Notes under the pieces: generated by a model
What the model was told of the DNA's origin: nothing
The model's database searches: none
The model's input: the letters and a program-made list of their open reading frames with translations, nothing else
Source: Coprobacter secundus
Lineage (GTDB): Bacteria > Bacteroidota > Bacteroidia > Bacteroidales > Coprobacteraceae
Length of the DNA stretch: 64,000 nucleotides
Assembly (NCBI GenBank): GCA_000803105.1
Contig: JTDA01000006.1
Coordinates: forward strand, 1-64,000
Reading direction: 5' to 3'
Shown: one piece after another, positions 9,475 through 18,053 of the stretch
How the letters are laid out: each line of letters starts with the position of its first letter
Position numbering within the stretch: position 1 is the first letter of the stretch
Position numbers and translations under genes: made by a program

Positions 9475-10063
9475 AATTTTCGGAACTGAAAGAGCTACTA
9501 CTTTCGGATTGGTATAGATACTCACCAGCGTTGGCGGTACGTAGTGGGCGTTGTTTTGGCGGTATATGTTGTGTGGAATGTTGTGGGGGGGGGGCGGTAA
9601 ACAGATGATTATCAATGCATTAACAAGCAAAAATCACTCAGCCTCATTTTTATTTTGGTGGAGAATCGCGTCTGCATACCGGCGGAGAACACCATTGGGC
9701 TTTGTTGCACATTTCATGACCAACAAGATAGGCAGAAAATATGGCATACAAATTCCAATCGGCACTAAAATAGGTCGGGGCTTCTATATTGGTCATGGAA
9801 TAGGAATTGTGATTAATGGCAAAACAATAATTGGAGATAACTGTAACATTAGTCAATTTCTAACCATAGGTAGTAATAAAGGAACTCCCGCCAAAATTGG
9901 TAATAATGTATATATCGGACCTAACGTATGCATTGTGGAGAATGTTGTGATAAACGACAACGCCAAGATTGGCGCAGGAGCAGTTGTAGTCAAGGATGTT
10001 CCTGCAAATGCAACAGCAGTGGGCAACCCTGCAAGAATCATTATAAAAAAAACAGAACAGTAA
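9471..10063 (+). CDS. serine-acetyltransferase-like hexapeptide acyltransferase, out of frame at a G10 run
   Basis: The catalytic part is an intact left-handed beta-helix acyltransferase: GTKIGRGFYIGHGIGIVI with the catalytic-type His, repeated hexapeptide turns, and the ending KDVPANATAVGNPARII. It reads in the frame that starts at a TTG at 9551. The ATG coupled to the preceding stop (9471) opens a different frame, MKFSELKELLLSDWYRYS, which looks like the expected N-terminus and runs into TGA at 9606-9608. Both frames are open together only at 9545-9608, and this overlap contains ten consecutive G (9585-9594). Adding one G or removing two would join them. I infer an ON/OFF (currently OFF) sugar O- or N-acetyltransferase. 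Internal initiation at 9551 or simple decay are alternatives. Confidence 0.75.
9585..9594 (+). repeat. homopolymeric G10 tract inside the acyltransferase gene
   Basis: Ten uninterrupted G residues lie in a GT-rich stretch of the gene. It is the longest G run I saw in the window and sits exactly where the upstream and downstream reading frames must be joined. Runs of this length are typical slipped-strand phase-variation sites. Confidence 0.9.
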
Positions 10064-10064
10064 G

Positions 10065-10985
10065 ATGCCAAAGATTACAGTTTTTACACCGACCTATAAC
10101 AGGGCTTACATATTGCCACAATTATACAACAGCCTTGCATGGCAAACATCAGGTAATTTTGAATGGGTGGTTGTTGATGATGGCTCGTCTGATGACACGT
10201 CTGAATTACTGTCCCGTTGGGAAAAAACCGCAAATTTCCCAATCAAATGGCACACACAGTCCAATCAAGGAAAGCATATTGCAATCAATACTGGAGTATC
10301 AATGGCTTCGGGTGAATTGTTTTTTATCGTTGATAGTGATGACTATCTAACCCCCGATGCCATTGAAAAAGTGATAAGATTCTGGGAAAGCGAGCATCGA
10401 GGTGACAACGTAAGCGGCATAATCGGATATCGCTCCTTTACCTCCAACAAATTGGTGGGTACTCCCCTACCTCCCAACATCAAGCAATGCAAATTGCGCG
10501 AAACAGGCAAGAAATATCATTCCACCGGTGACAAGGTTGTTATATACCGTACGTCAATATTGCAGAAATTCCCCTTCCCAAAGTTTGGGGATGAACGCTT
10601 TTTAGGCGAGAGCTATGTGTTTAACCAGATTGATGACACATACGACATGGTAGTAATGAACGACCGCGTGTATATGTTCCAATATCAAAATGATGGATTA
10701 AGCCAAGACTTTAGGAAATTGTACCGAAACAATCCTATGGGGTTTCTTGCATCAGCCGTTCAGAACCTGAAGTATGAAGACACGATAAAATCAAAAGTCA
10801 AACTCCAAGCCCACATACAATGTCTTACAATACGCACAGGTAATTTCCAGACTTGGCTGCGCAGCTTTTGCAGCATAACTGGCATATTGGCATCGTTGCC
10901 GTCGCTTTATTTGTATTATAGGATTTTTATACAAAAAGTGTCGGATGTGAAACCATACGAAGTATCAACGGAAATCAAACAATAA
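10065..10985 (+). CDS. glycosyltransferase family 2
   Basis: The 306-residue protein has a GT-A fold start, VFTPTYNRAYILPQLYNSL, then VVVDDGSSDDTSELL (about residues 35-49) and the metal-binding DSDDYL motif (about 92). Inverting GT2 enzymes use a nucleotide sugar to extend the lipid-linked repeat unit on the cytoplasmic face. There is no long membrane segment, so it is probably peripheral. It starts 2 bp after the acyltransferase stop. Donor and linkage cannot be deduced. Confidence 0.85.
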   Translation: MPKITVFTPTYNRAYILPQLYNSLAWQTSGNFEWVVVDDGSSDDTSELLSRWEKTANFPIKWHTQSNQGKHIAINTGVSMASGELFFIVDSDDYLTPDAIEKVIRFWESEHRGDNVSGIIGYRSFTSNKLVGTPLPPNIKQCKLRETGKKYHSTGDKVVIYRTSILQKFPFPKFGDERFLGESYVFNQIDDTYDMVVMNDRVYMFQYQNDGLSQDFRKLYRNNPMGFLASAVQNLKYEDTIKSKVKLQAHIQCLTIRTGNFQTWLRSFCSITGILASLPSLYLYYRIFIQKVSDVKPYEVSTEIKQ

Positions 10986-10991
10986 ATAAGC

Positions 10992-12113
10992 ATGAAGAAA
11001 GTGCTACAAGTTACCGCCGGGATGAACCGAGCCGGAGCAGAAACCATGATAATGAATATCTATCGGCATATTGACAGGTCAAAAATACAATTCGACTTTA
11101 TAGTATATTCCGACGAGAAACAAGACTACGAAGACGAGATTACCCAATTGGGCGGGTCTGTGATACATGTTCCCATAAATCGAGGAGCTGCAATGGTAAA
11201 AAGCATTGCAGCTATAAGAAAAATATTAAAGACGAATGGTCCGTATTGTGCCATTCACGCAGCCACATTGTTCAACTGTGCCTACGCAATGCTTGCTTCG
11301 TTATTCATCCCCAATTTGGTACGAATAGCTCATTCGCACAACACTCGGAACACATTGAATAATAACTTATTATGGAAAATATATGAATCTCTATCACGAT
11401 TAATAATCACATTGATTGGTCAGAAGCTTATTGCCTGCGGAGAGGAAGCCGGAAAATATCTTTTCGGGAACAAATTTGCACAAAAGGGGTTAGTTCTCAA
11501 TAATGCCATCGATATAAATATGTTTTATAACACCAACGAAGATGCTGTGGCCCACCTCAGGGCTGAATTGGGTATTACCGACACTACCTTAGTGATAGGT
11601 AACGTAGCACGGCTTGAAGAAGTGAAGAACCATGCAAAAATGATAGAGATAGCACGGCAGATGAAAAGTCGCCAGATAGAGTTCAAAATGCTATTTATCG
11701 GGAGAGGAGATTTAGAAAGCAAGATTAGGGAAGATATCAAGCGATACAAACTTGAAAATGAGGTTTGTCTCTTGGGAATAAGATCTGACGTTCCTAATTT
11801 ATTGCATACAATGGATGTGCTGCTGATGCCATCGCATTTTGAAGGCAATCCTGTTTCCTTGATTGAAGCGCAAGCTGCCGGAGTGCCGTGCGTTATTTCC
11901 AGCATTATAACCGATAAGATTGATATGGGGCTTAATCTTGTATCAAAAGTTGCATTGAGTTCTACTGCCGAGGAATGGGTTGACACCATACTAAAAACCT
12001 CAAAATCTATCAAGCCGACCAAGAAGCAAGTGGTTATAAGCCTACGAAACCATGGTTATGATATAAACGAAACCACAAAATTACTGACAGATATATATCT
12101 GGGAAATCGATGA
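10992..12113 (+). CDS. glycosyltransferase family 4 (GT-B)
   Basis: This 373-residue protein has an N-terminal acceptor domain beginning KKVLQVTAGMNRAGAETMIM. The C-terminal donor-binding domain shows the retaining GT4 features GNVARLEEVKNHAKMIEIA (about 198-216) and MPSHFEGNPVSLIEAQAAG (about 278-296), including the E-x7-E type pair. It would add a sugar to the growing capsule repeat. The stop overlaps the ATG of the polymerase gene (12110-12113), showing operon membership. Confidence 0.85.
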   Translation: MKKVLQVTAGMNRAGAETMIMNIYRHIDRSKIQFDFIVYSDEKQDYEDEITQLGGSVIHVPINRGAAMVKSIAAIRKILKTNGPYCAIHAATLFNCAYAMLASLFIPNLVRIAHSHNTRNTLNNNLLWKIYESLSRLIITLIGQKLIACGEEAGKYLFGNKFAQKGLVLNNAIDINMFYNTNEDAVAHLRAELGITDTTLVIGNVARLEEVKNHAKMIEIARQMKSRQIEFKMLFIGRGDLESKIREDIKRYKLENEVCLLGIRSDVPNLLHTMDVLLMPSHFEGNPVSLIEAQAAGVPCVISSIITDKIDMGLNLVSKVALSSTAEEWVDTILKTSKSIKPTKKQVVISLRNHGYDINETTKLLTDIYLGNR

Positions 12114-13231
12114 ACTCAGTAAAAGGAACAAATAATGCACTTGGAGTCCTGCTCTTGGGCGGTGCCATACTGACAATCACTGCCGTGTCGGGCTTTGGCC
12201 AATCCTTACATATAAATGAGGTTATGGCCATATCATTTGCACTTGTTGCAAGCGTCTATGCATCCCTCCCTTATAGTAAGACTCCTCCATTGGGAAAATG
12301 GATTCGCTTGTTCGTCCCAATAGCCTGTTGTGCTATAGCAATCAGTGTAATCCTGAGTGAATTCAAAACGTACAAGATAATAAATTTCACATCGCTATTT
12401 GGGCTGCTTATAGGAACTGGCATCATTTCGGAATTCAAATGGGAAAATATAAATATGTTCCGAACCGGTTTGGTGATTTCCTCATTTGCACTGATTGTTA
12501 TATATCTATTTCTGCCAGGGCATCTACTTCATGGTTGGAATTCAAACTCGGCTATATTTATGATTCCTATCCTTTTGTTAGGTATGTCCTTGATTTATTG
12601 TTCCGATGAAATTTCTGAAAGAACGAGATATATTGCTTTCTACAGCTGCGCATTAATTGGGTTTTGGTTAATATCTTTATTAGACAATCGCAGTTCTTTA
12701 TTGGCACTAAGTTTATTTAGTATTATCCCTTTATGTCCATGGGTTTTAAGCAGCCAGAAGTGTTTCCGATGGGTTTATGTCACTATTATAGCAATGGGGG
12801 TGATTACCCCATTTTTCCAAGATTTTATCGCAAACACCGAGGTTTTTCAGGATATTATCCAATTGACAAAAGGGGATAAAATGGGAGGCTTCAATGGGCG
12901 TGAAATCTTATGGCATAAAGCTGTTGACATTGTTGGGCAAAACCCTTTGATTGGGAAAGGTGGTTGGAGAGTTATCTATTTCCACAATTTCTCGCTCGAT
13001 GTTCTAATACAATATGGCTGGCTAGGTTGGATAACATTTGCCACGATTGTAATTGCAACCTTGGAACGCTGTTTCTTGCCAGGGAGCAAACATAACATAC
13101 TTTTATATGCATTCATCGTATTGCTGCTAATGAACACCTACGAAAATGCGTTTCTCGCCAATAACTATTTCACAATATTCCCATATTTTTTAACCGGCAT
13201 AGCATGGCGAAATGCTATGCAAAAACAATAA
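12110..13231 (+). CDS. wzy: Wzy-like O-antigen/capsule polymerase
   Basis: The 373-residue protein is almost entirely hydrophobic, with about ten to twelve helices. Near residue 257 a large loop contains GGFNGREILWHKAVDIVGQNPLIG and FHNFSLDVLIQYGWLGW, which resemble the Wzy_C/O-antigen ligase loop. It is the only candidate in the cluster for joining flipped repeat units in the periplasm, which supports the call since Wzy proteins have low sequence identity. Overlaps: 4 bp with the upstream transferase; its 3' end lies near the start of the next GT4 gene. An O-antigen ligase-type role is the alternative. Confidence 0.75.
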   Translation: MNSVKGTNNALGVLLLGGAILTITAVSGFGQSLHINEVMAISFALVASVYASLPYSKTPPLGKWIRLFVPIACCAIAISVILSEFKTYKIINFTSLFGLLIGTGIISEFKWENINMFRTGLVISSFALIVIYLFLPGHLLHGWNSNSAIFMIPILLLGMSLIYCSDEISERTRYIAFYSCALIGFWLISLLDNRSSLLALSLFSIIPLCPWVLSSQKCFRWVYVTIIAMGVITPFFQDFIANTEVFQDIIQLTKGDKMGGFNGREILWHKAVDIVGQNPLIGKGGWRVIYFHNFSLDVLIQYGWLGWITFATIVIATLERCFLPGSKHNILLYAFIVLLLMNTYENAFLANNYFTIFPYFLTGIAWRNAMQKQ

Positions 13232-13239
13232 ATATAAGT

Positions 13240-14457
13240 ATGGACAGCAAACGGAAACTCTTGTTTATAATGGATACCTTCCCTTTGGGAGGAATTAGCA
13301 AAAGCCTGCTTGCTTTGCTCAATGAACTTAATTACAACAAGTATGAGATAGATATGTTACTAATGAGGCAAGAAGGGATATTTGTGCCAATGATTCCAAA
13401 GCAAGTCACCTTATTGCCAGAACCCTTGTCGATCGAATTCCGCGATCCGCATCCAAAGAATTTCTTGAAAAATTTATCGAACCTGCCTTTCTCCGAATGG
13501 CTTAAATGGATGGGATTCTCAATGAAATGTAGCTTTGCCCGTATCATGGGAGGTTTACATCGACATATTCAAGTAATGGATGTGTGGCTCGGGAAAAACA
13601 CGCCGTCAATCAACAAACATTATGACGCTGCTATCGCTTATCAAGGGGGGCGTTGTATCTATTATTTAGTAGAAAAGGTAGATGCAAAAGTTAAGATTGG
13701 CTATGTGCATACTGACTACAAAATGAGTGAAGTGGATTATATGCTTAAAACTGTAGATAAATATTATTTCCCACGATTAAATGCAATCGTAACGATTTCT
13801 CCAAAATGCAAGCAGTCACTAATAGAGGAGTTTCCAGAAATTGCTGATAAAGTAAATGTCATAGAGAACATATGTTCTCCAAGATTAATTTATTCTATGG
13901 CTAACAAACAAATCAATGATTTTGATGAGAGCCATGATGTAGAAGTTAAAATTGTCACAATGGGTAGATTTGACATACAAGTTAAAGGTATAGATATCGC
14001 CATTGGTGCAGCAAAAATATTAAAAGACAAAGGCGTTAAATTTAGATGGTATTTCGTAGGCGATGGTAATCAAAGGACCGAAGTGGAAAAACTCATTTTC
14101 GACAATGCTTTGCAGAATGATGTAATACTGTTGGGAGCTAAAGCAAATCCATACCCATATATACAACAATGTGATATTTATGTGCAACCATCACGTTTTG
14201 AGGGCAAATCCGTAGCACTCGATGAAGTAAAAGCATTGCACAAGCCTGTGGTTGTGACTAACTTTTCTACCGTCTATGACCAATTCGTTGATGGTAAAAC
14301 TGCCCTTATATGTGACATGAACCCGGCTGATGTTGCTCACCAAATAAAGAGATTGATTATAGATAAAGAGCTTAGGAACTCATTAATCTCAAATCTACAG
14401 CAAGAGAAAGTTGGAAATGAGGAGCAAGCGCAAATATTTGAATCATTAATTTCATAA
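13240..14457 (+). CDS. glycosyltransferase family 4
   Basis: I place the start at the ATG at 13240 (MDSKRKLLFIMDTFPLGG), because this gives the usual short run into the first beta strand. An in-frame ATG at 13204 would add 12 residues and overlap the polymerase gene by 28 bp. The roughly 405-residue product has the GT4 donor domain with VTMGRFDIQVKGIDIAIGAA, WYFVGDGNQRTEVEKL and QPSRFEGKSVALDEVKAL. It would add a sugar to the capsule repeat from the cytoplasm. Specificity is unknown. Confidence 0.85.
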   Translation: MDSKRKLLFIMDTFPLGGISKSLLALLNELNYNKYEIDMLLMRQEGIFVPMIPKQVTLLPEPLSIEFRDPHPKNFLKNLSNLPFSEWLKWMGFSMKCSFARIMGGLHRHIQVMDVWLGKNTPSINKHYDAAIAYQGGRCIYYLVEKVDAKVKIGYVHTDYKMSEVDYMLKTVDKYYFPRLNAIVTISPKCKQSLIEEFPEIADKVNVIENICSPRLIYSMANKQINDFDESHDVEVKIVTMGRFDIQVKGIDIAIGAAKILKDKGVKFRWYFVGDGNQRTEVEKLIFDNALQNDVILLGAKANPYPYIQQCDIYVQPSRFEGKSVALDEVKALHKPVVVTNFSTVYDQFVDGKTALICDMNPADVAHQIKRLIIDKELRNSLISNLQQEKVGNEEQAQIFESLIS

Positions 14458-14461
14458 GGCT

Positions 14462-15331
14462 ATGATAAGAGCTATCATTCAGGCTGGATTTGGCAATCAG
14501 CTATTTCAATATGCTACGGGCTATGCCTTGGCTAAACGCTTGAGACAAGGATTGGTGCTTGACATAAGTTTTTTTGACTATATGAAAGGCTCTAATGCCG
14601 ACAATATCCGGGTCAACAACCTGAACCTGTTACAGCTCGACAATCCCGAATTTGTCAGCACTCCCCAATCATATTGGAAATATCGTTATGGTGTTCTTTT
14701 GCGCAAAACTCCTTTTTGGCGTTTATTAGGCTTCTCCTCCCGAGTGGTGTGGGAAGATGTTCCTAATTGCAGGAAGTTTCAGGCGGAATTATTTAATAAC
14801 ATAGAACGATATAACGACTTTGAAATATATGGTTTCTGGCAGAACACAATGTATTTCAAAGATGTGATTGCAGACTTGAAACGGCAATTTGTGCCAAACT
14901 ACCAACTTACCGGTAAGGTTAGCAATCTTAATTCTGAAATTAGCTCAAGTGCAAATTCAGTCGGTGTGCATATTCGAAGGGGCGATTTTGTCCGGTTAGG
15001 CTGGAACAAAGGTGCTGATTATTATAGAACTGCCATAGACATCATGCGCCAAGAGCTCATTAAACCATATTTTTATATCTGCACCGATGATAAAACGTGG
15101 GCATACGAGCAATTTAAGAGCGACCAAGACGTTAGAATAATCGACATCACGACCGCAACCCGAGATATTGATGAGTTCTTTTTACTCTCCAAATGTCATC
15201 ACCAGATAATTTCCGAAAGCACATTTGGCTGGTGGGCTGCATATCTAAATCTGTATACTGACAAACGGATCATTATCCCTGCCGACGCGCAGGGTGAGAT
15301 TTTCAATCAAGATAATTGGACAAAAATTTAA
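14462..15331 (+). CDS. alpha-1,2-fucosyltransferase family (GT11)
   Basis: The 289-residue protein begins IIQAGFGNQLFQYATGYALA (near residue 5), the classic GT11 start. It carries VGVHIRRGDFVR near residue 166, the GDP-fucose binding HxRRGDF motif, and SESTFGWWAAYL near residue 254. GT11 enzymes transfer L-fucose from GDP-L-fucose in alpha-1,2 linkage. The same operon encodes gmd, fcl and manC at 21.7-25.2 kb, which make exactly this donor, so the capsule very likely contains fucose. The gene begins 4 bp after the preceding stop. Confidence 0.9.
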   Translation: MIRAIIQAGFGNQLFQYATGYALAKRLRQGLVLDISFFDYMKGSNADNIRVNNLNLLQLDNPEFVSTPQSYWKYRYGVLLRKTPFWRLLGFSSRVVWEDVPNCRKFQAELFNNIERYNDFEIYGFWQNTMYFKDVIADLKRQFVPNYQLTGKVSNLNSEISSSANSVGVHIRRGDFVRLGWNKGADYYRTAIDIMRQELIKPYFYICTDDKTWAYEQFKSDQDVRIIDITTATRDIDEFFLLSKCHHQIISESTFGWWAAYLNLYTDKRIIIPADAQGEIFNQDNWTKI

Positions 15332-15337
15332 TCTGTC

Positions 15338-16150
15338 ATGATTCCTAAAATCATACATTATTGTTGGTTTGGCCGAGGGTCAATGCCATCAAGTGCCTAT
15401 AAATGTATCAGCAGCTGGAAGAAATTTCTCCCCGACTATGAGATCAGGTTATGGAATGAAGACAATTTCGACGTCAACATAATACCATATACGCGAGAAG
15501 CCTACGAGGCCAAGAAATATGCTTTTGTAAGCGATTTCGCCCGATTTTGGATCCTGCATAAGTATGGTGGCCTGTATTTTGATACTGATGTAGAAGTAAT
15601 TCGCCCACTGAACGATATCATTGAGCGAGGCCCATTCATGGGGTGTGAAAGAAATGCCCAAGCAGCACAAGGGGGCGACTGCACGTGTGCAGTCGCCCCA
15701 GGCCTCGGCCTTGGGATAAACCCAGGCCTCGGCCTGTACAAAGAAATTATAGACCTTTATTCGTCCTTGCATTTCACAATGTCCGACAATGGGATGCCAC
15801 CTAAGACCATTGTCGATTACACCACAACAGTGCTGTGTAAGCATGGATTAAAGGCTACCAATGACATCCAATTCTGTGCAGGAGTATGGATTTATCCTAA
15901 AGAGTATTTCGCGCCGAAAGATGTAGATACACATTTGCTGGAAATTACCGATAACACACGCACAATCCACCATTACGATGCCTCTTGGGCCGAATGGTAT
16001 GACAGGGCTGCTGGAACACGAGGCATTAAACTGCGTAAAGTATTCGGAAAGCGAATAGGCAATTTCATAAACGTAATAATCTACGTCTTTCAGAAGCATG
16101 GGCTGCGTGGACTGATCAAGAAGACATTCCATAAAATGACATACAGATGA
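15338..16150 (+). CDS. DXD-type glycosyltransferase (GT32-like, TcdA/TcdB-related sugar-binding region)
   Basis: The 270-residue protein begins MIPKIIHYCWFGRG, typical of capsular GT32-like transferases. The sugar-binding region FARFWILHKYGGLYFDTDVE, with the DxD at about residues 82-84, is well preserved. Downstream it has AVAPGLGLGINPGLGLYKEI, where a family-type Gly-Leu repeat is encoded by a 15-bp DNA direct repeat, and just before it a 28-bp palindrome (15672-15699) encodes GGDCTCAVA. The TGA at 16148-16150 overlaps the ATG of the acyltransferase pseudogene. Confidence 0.82.
   Translation: MIPKIIHYCWFGRGSMPSSAYKCISSWKKFLPDYEIRLWNEDNFDVNIIPYTREAYEAKKYAFVSDFARFWILHKYGGLYFDTDVEVIRPLNDIIERGPFMGCERNAQAAQGGDCTCAVAPGLGLGINPGLGLYKEIIDLYSSLHFTMSDNGMPPKTIVDYTTTVLCKHGLKATNDIQFCAGVWIYPKEYFAPKDVDTHLLEITDNTRTIHHYDASWAEWYDRAAGTRGIKLRKVFGKRIGNFINVIIYVFQKHGLRGLIKKTFHKMTYR
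15672..15699. repeat. 28-bp GC-rich palindrome inside the GT32-like gene
   Basis: Arms GGGGCGACTGCAC (15672-15684) and GTGCAGTCGCCCC (15687-15699) are perfect inverted copies with a 2-nt GT centre. Immediately after it, the 15-mer CCCAGGCCTCGGCCT occurs at 15697-15711 and 15721-15735. The local GC content is far above that of the surrounding gene. The palindrome keeps the reading frame. Confidence 0.85.
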
Positions 16151-17140
16151 TATCCAAGTCTGAACCCTCGATATTAAAAGGCGTGGTTATCTGTTCATAC
16201 TTTACCTACACTTGTTTAGCCAATCGACAAACGTGGCCTTGTGTGAAACTCTCTTGTCGATAGGCAGCGAACCTCTTGTGTCTATTTTGTCGAGATGCAC
16301 CAATCTTGTTGATTTCTTCATCATATTGAGCGGGTATGGGCTATATATCTCCACAGCAATGGTCGCAACAATAATTTTAAGCGCATAGTCAGGTTGTATG
16401 TTCATACAGGAGTGCTTTACTTATATTCGTCACTATCGGATATTTCGTGCGAGGCAGTGAAGTTTATCCAAGCACCTGGGGTAAGATATTGGAGAACGCT
16501 ACAGCATGGAACACTTCCTATAATGGTGAGATATGGTTCCTCTTTCCATATATATGATGGTAGCCCTAACATCTAAGTGGGTTTTCCCAGTCATAAATCG
16601 GCTTAAATGGAGGCAGGCTCTTATTGCATCAGGGCCTTTGTTTTTGATTACTAATGTCGTAATTGGTAAATTTGGTAGCAGCTATATCTATTCACACAGG
16701 CTGCTCTACATGCCGTTGCAATATACCAATTTCTTGTTTGTCTTCTGTATTGAGGTTATGATGGCAAAATACAATATTATTAACAAATGTAAATGTGGGG
16801 GGGGTATGCCCTGCCCTTGCTATTGATATTTATGGTAGTGAATGCTTGCATCAATAAGGGGATTGTATATACGCTGTATGCCGCTATATTCATCGTGTTG
16901 TTTGTGAAAATACGGCGAGCCGCTTGGTTTGACCCAGCACTAAGCGAGCTTGGCAAACAGTCAACCAGTATGTGGTTCGTATATTCTTATTTTTGCTATT
17001 ACCTATTCAAAGATTTTATATATGATTTCCGATACCCCATCGTAATCTTCACTGCACTCTTAACCATCAGCTACCTAACAGCCATCACCATAGATTACCT
17101 AAATAAACTTATGCAAAGAAAGTTTTCATCGTCTTTATAG
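16147..17140 (+). pseudogene. acyltransferase_3-family O-acetyltransferase, multiply frameshifted
   Basis: Joining frames recovers a polytopic O-acetyltransferase: MISKSEPSILKGVV, then ALCETLLSIGSEPLVSIL and NLVDFFIILSGYGLYIS, then FVTIGYFVRGSEVYPSTWGK and NGEIWFLFPY, then VALTSKWVFPVINRLKWRQ, and finally a C-terminal half from 16793 to 17140. At least four frame changes are needed: near 16200, in 16386-16430, at the ATATATATG near 16545, and at a G8 run at 16797-16804. The start overlaps the preceding stop, as expected for an operon member. No single slippage would restore it, so I treat it as decayed. Capsule O-acetylation by this enzyme is probably lost. Confidence 0.82.
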
Positions 17141-17162
17141 TAATAAATTACCATTCTGCATT

Positions 17163-18053
17163 ATGAATAGCCTACCCTTAGTTACAATTGGCATACCAGT
17201 ATATAATTGTGAACGATATATAGAACTGGCTATAAGATCTGTTCTAAAACAAACATATGCTAATTTTGAATTGATAATAACCGATGATGGTTCCACAGAT
17301 AATACAGTGGAAGAAATCAAAAAATTTAAAGACCCACGTATTAAACTGATAGTTGATGGCAAGAATTGGGGAATAAGTTATCGGTTGAATCAGCAAATAG
17401 ATAAGGCAAAAGGGACGTTCTTTGTCCGCATGGATGGTGACGATATAATGTTCCCTAACCGCGTAGAGAAGCAGATAAATTATTTGTTGAAACATCCTAA
17501 TGTTGATGTCGTTGGAACTGGTGCTGTAATCATAGATGATGAAAATGCGATATTAGGATTTCGAGAAGGTCGGAACGATTTTTATTCTATGAGAGACGTA
17601 GTGTTTCGTTCAAGGTATATCCACCCTACTGTAACAGGACGAATAGAGTGGTTTAGAAAATATCATTATAAAGAAGAATACAACGGTTGTGAAGATCGGG
17701 ATTTGTGGATTAGAAGTTTTAAAGATAGTAAGACGCATTGTTTTGATGAACCTTTGATGTTTTATCGAGATACAATGAATTTTAAACTTCATACATATCT
17801 CTACAGGATGAAGCAAGGCAGAATAATGCGAATAGGAGAAAGACGTATAATTGGTAATCTGTCTATTGTTATAGAATATGTAATACGCAATTATATAAAG
17901 ACAGTTGCTGTATATTTATTTAGTAAAATAGGATTAGGGAAATTTGTAATTACAAGAAGAAATAGTTCGTTGAAAGCTTCTTCGACTGTTATATATTCAA
18001 CACTAATAAAGAACATTATTAATGCAGACAATAGCTATTGTAAATCGCACTAA
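17163..18053 (+). CDS. glycosyltransferase family 2
   Basis: The 296-residue product starts LVTIGIPVYNCERYIELAIR and has ITDDGSTDNTVEEI (about 39-52) and the RMDGDDIM metal site (about 89-96), all standard for GT2. It should act on the lipid-linked repeat unit in the cytoplasm. The gene and its downstream neighbours are among the most AT-rich in the cluster. Its 3' end overlaps the next gene by 32 bp, an unusually long overlap that suggests coupled translation. Specificity is not predictable. Confidence 0.85.
   Translation: MNSLPLVTIGIPVYNCERYIELAIRSVLKQTYANFELIITDDGSTDNTVEEIKKFKDPRIKLIVDGKNWGISYRLNQQIDKAKGTFFVRMDGDDIMFPNRVEKQINYLLKHPNVDVVGTGAVIIDDENAILGFREGRNDFYSMRDVVFRSRYIHPTVTGRIEWFRKYHYKEEYNGCEDRDLWIRSFKDSKTHCFDEPLMFYRDTMNFKLHTYLYRMKQGRIMRIGERRIIGNLSIVIEYVIRNYIKTVAVYLFSKIGLGKFVITRRNSSLKASSTVIYSTLIKNIINADNSYCKSH

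Noticed and set aside
9928..10350. 140-codon + frame overlapping the acyltransferase and a GT2 gene
   Set aside because: It is a Cys/His-rich frame shadow of two well-supported genes.
13204..13239. Upstream ATG (13204) as start of the GT4 gene
   Set aside because: It adds 12 residues inside the polymerase gene; the ATG at 13240 gives the usual N-terminus for the family.
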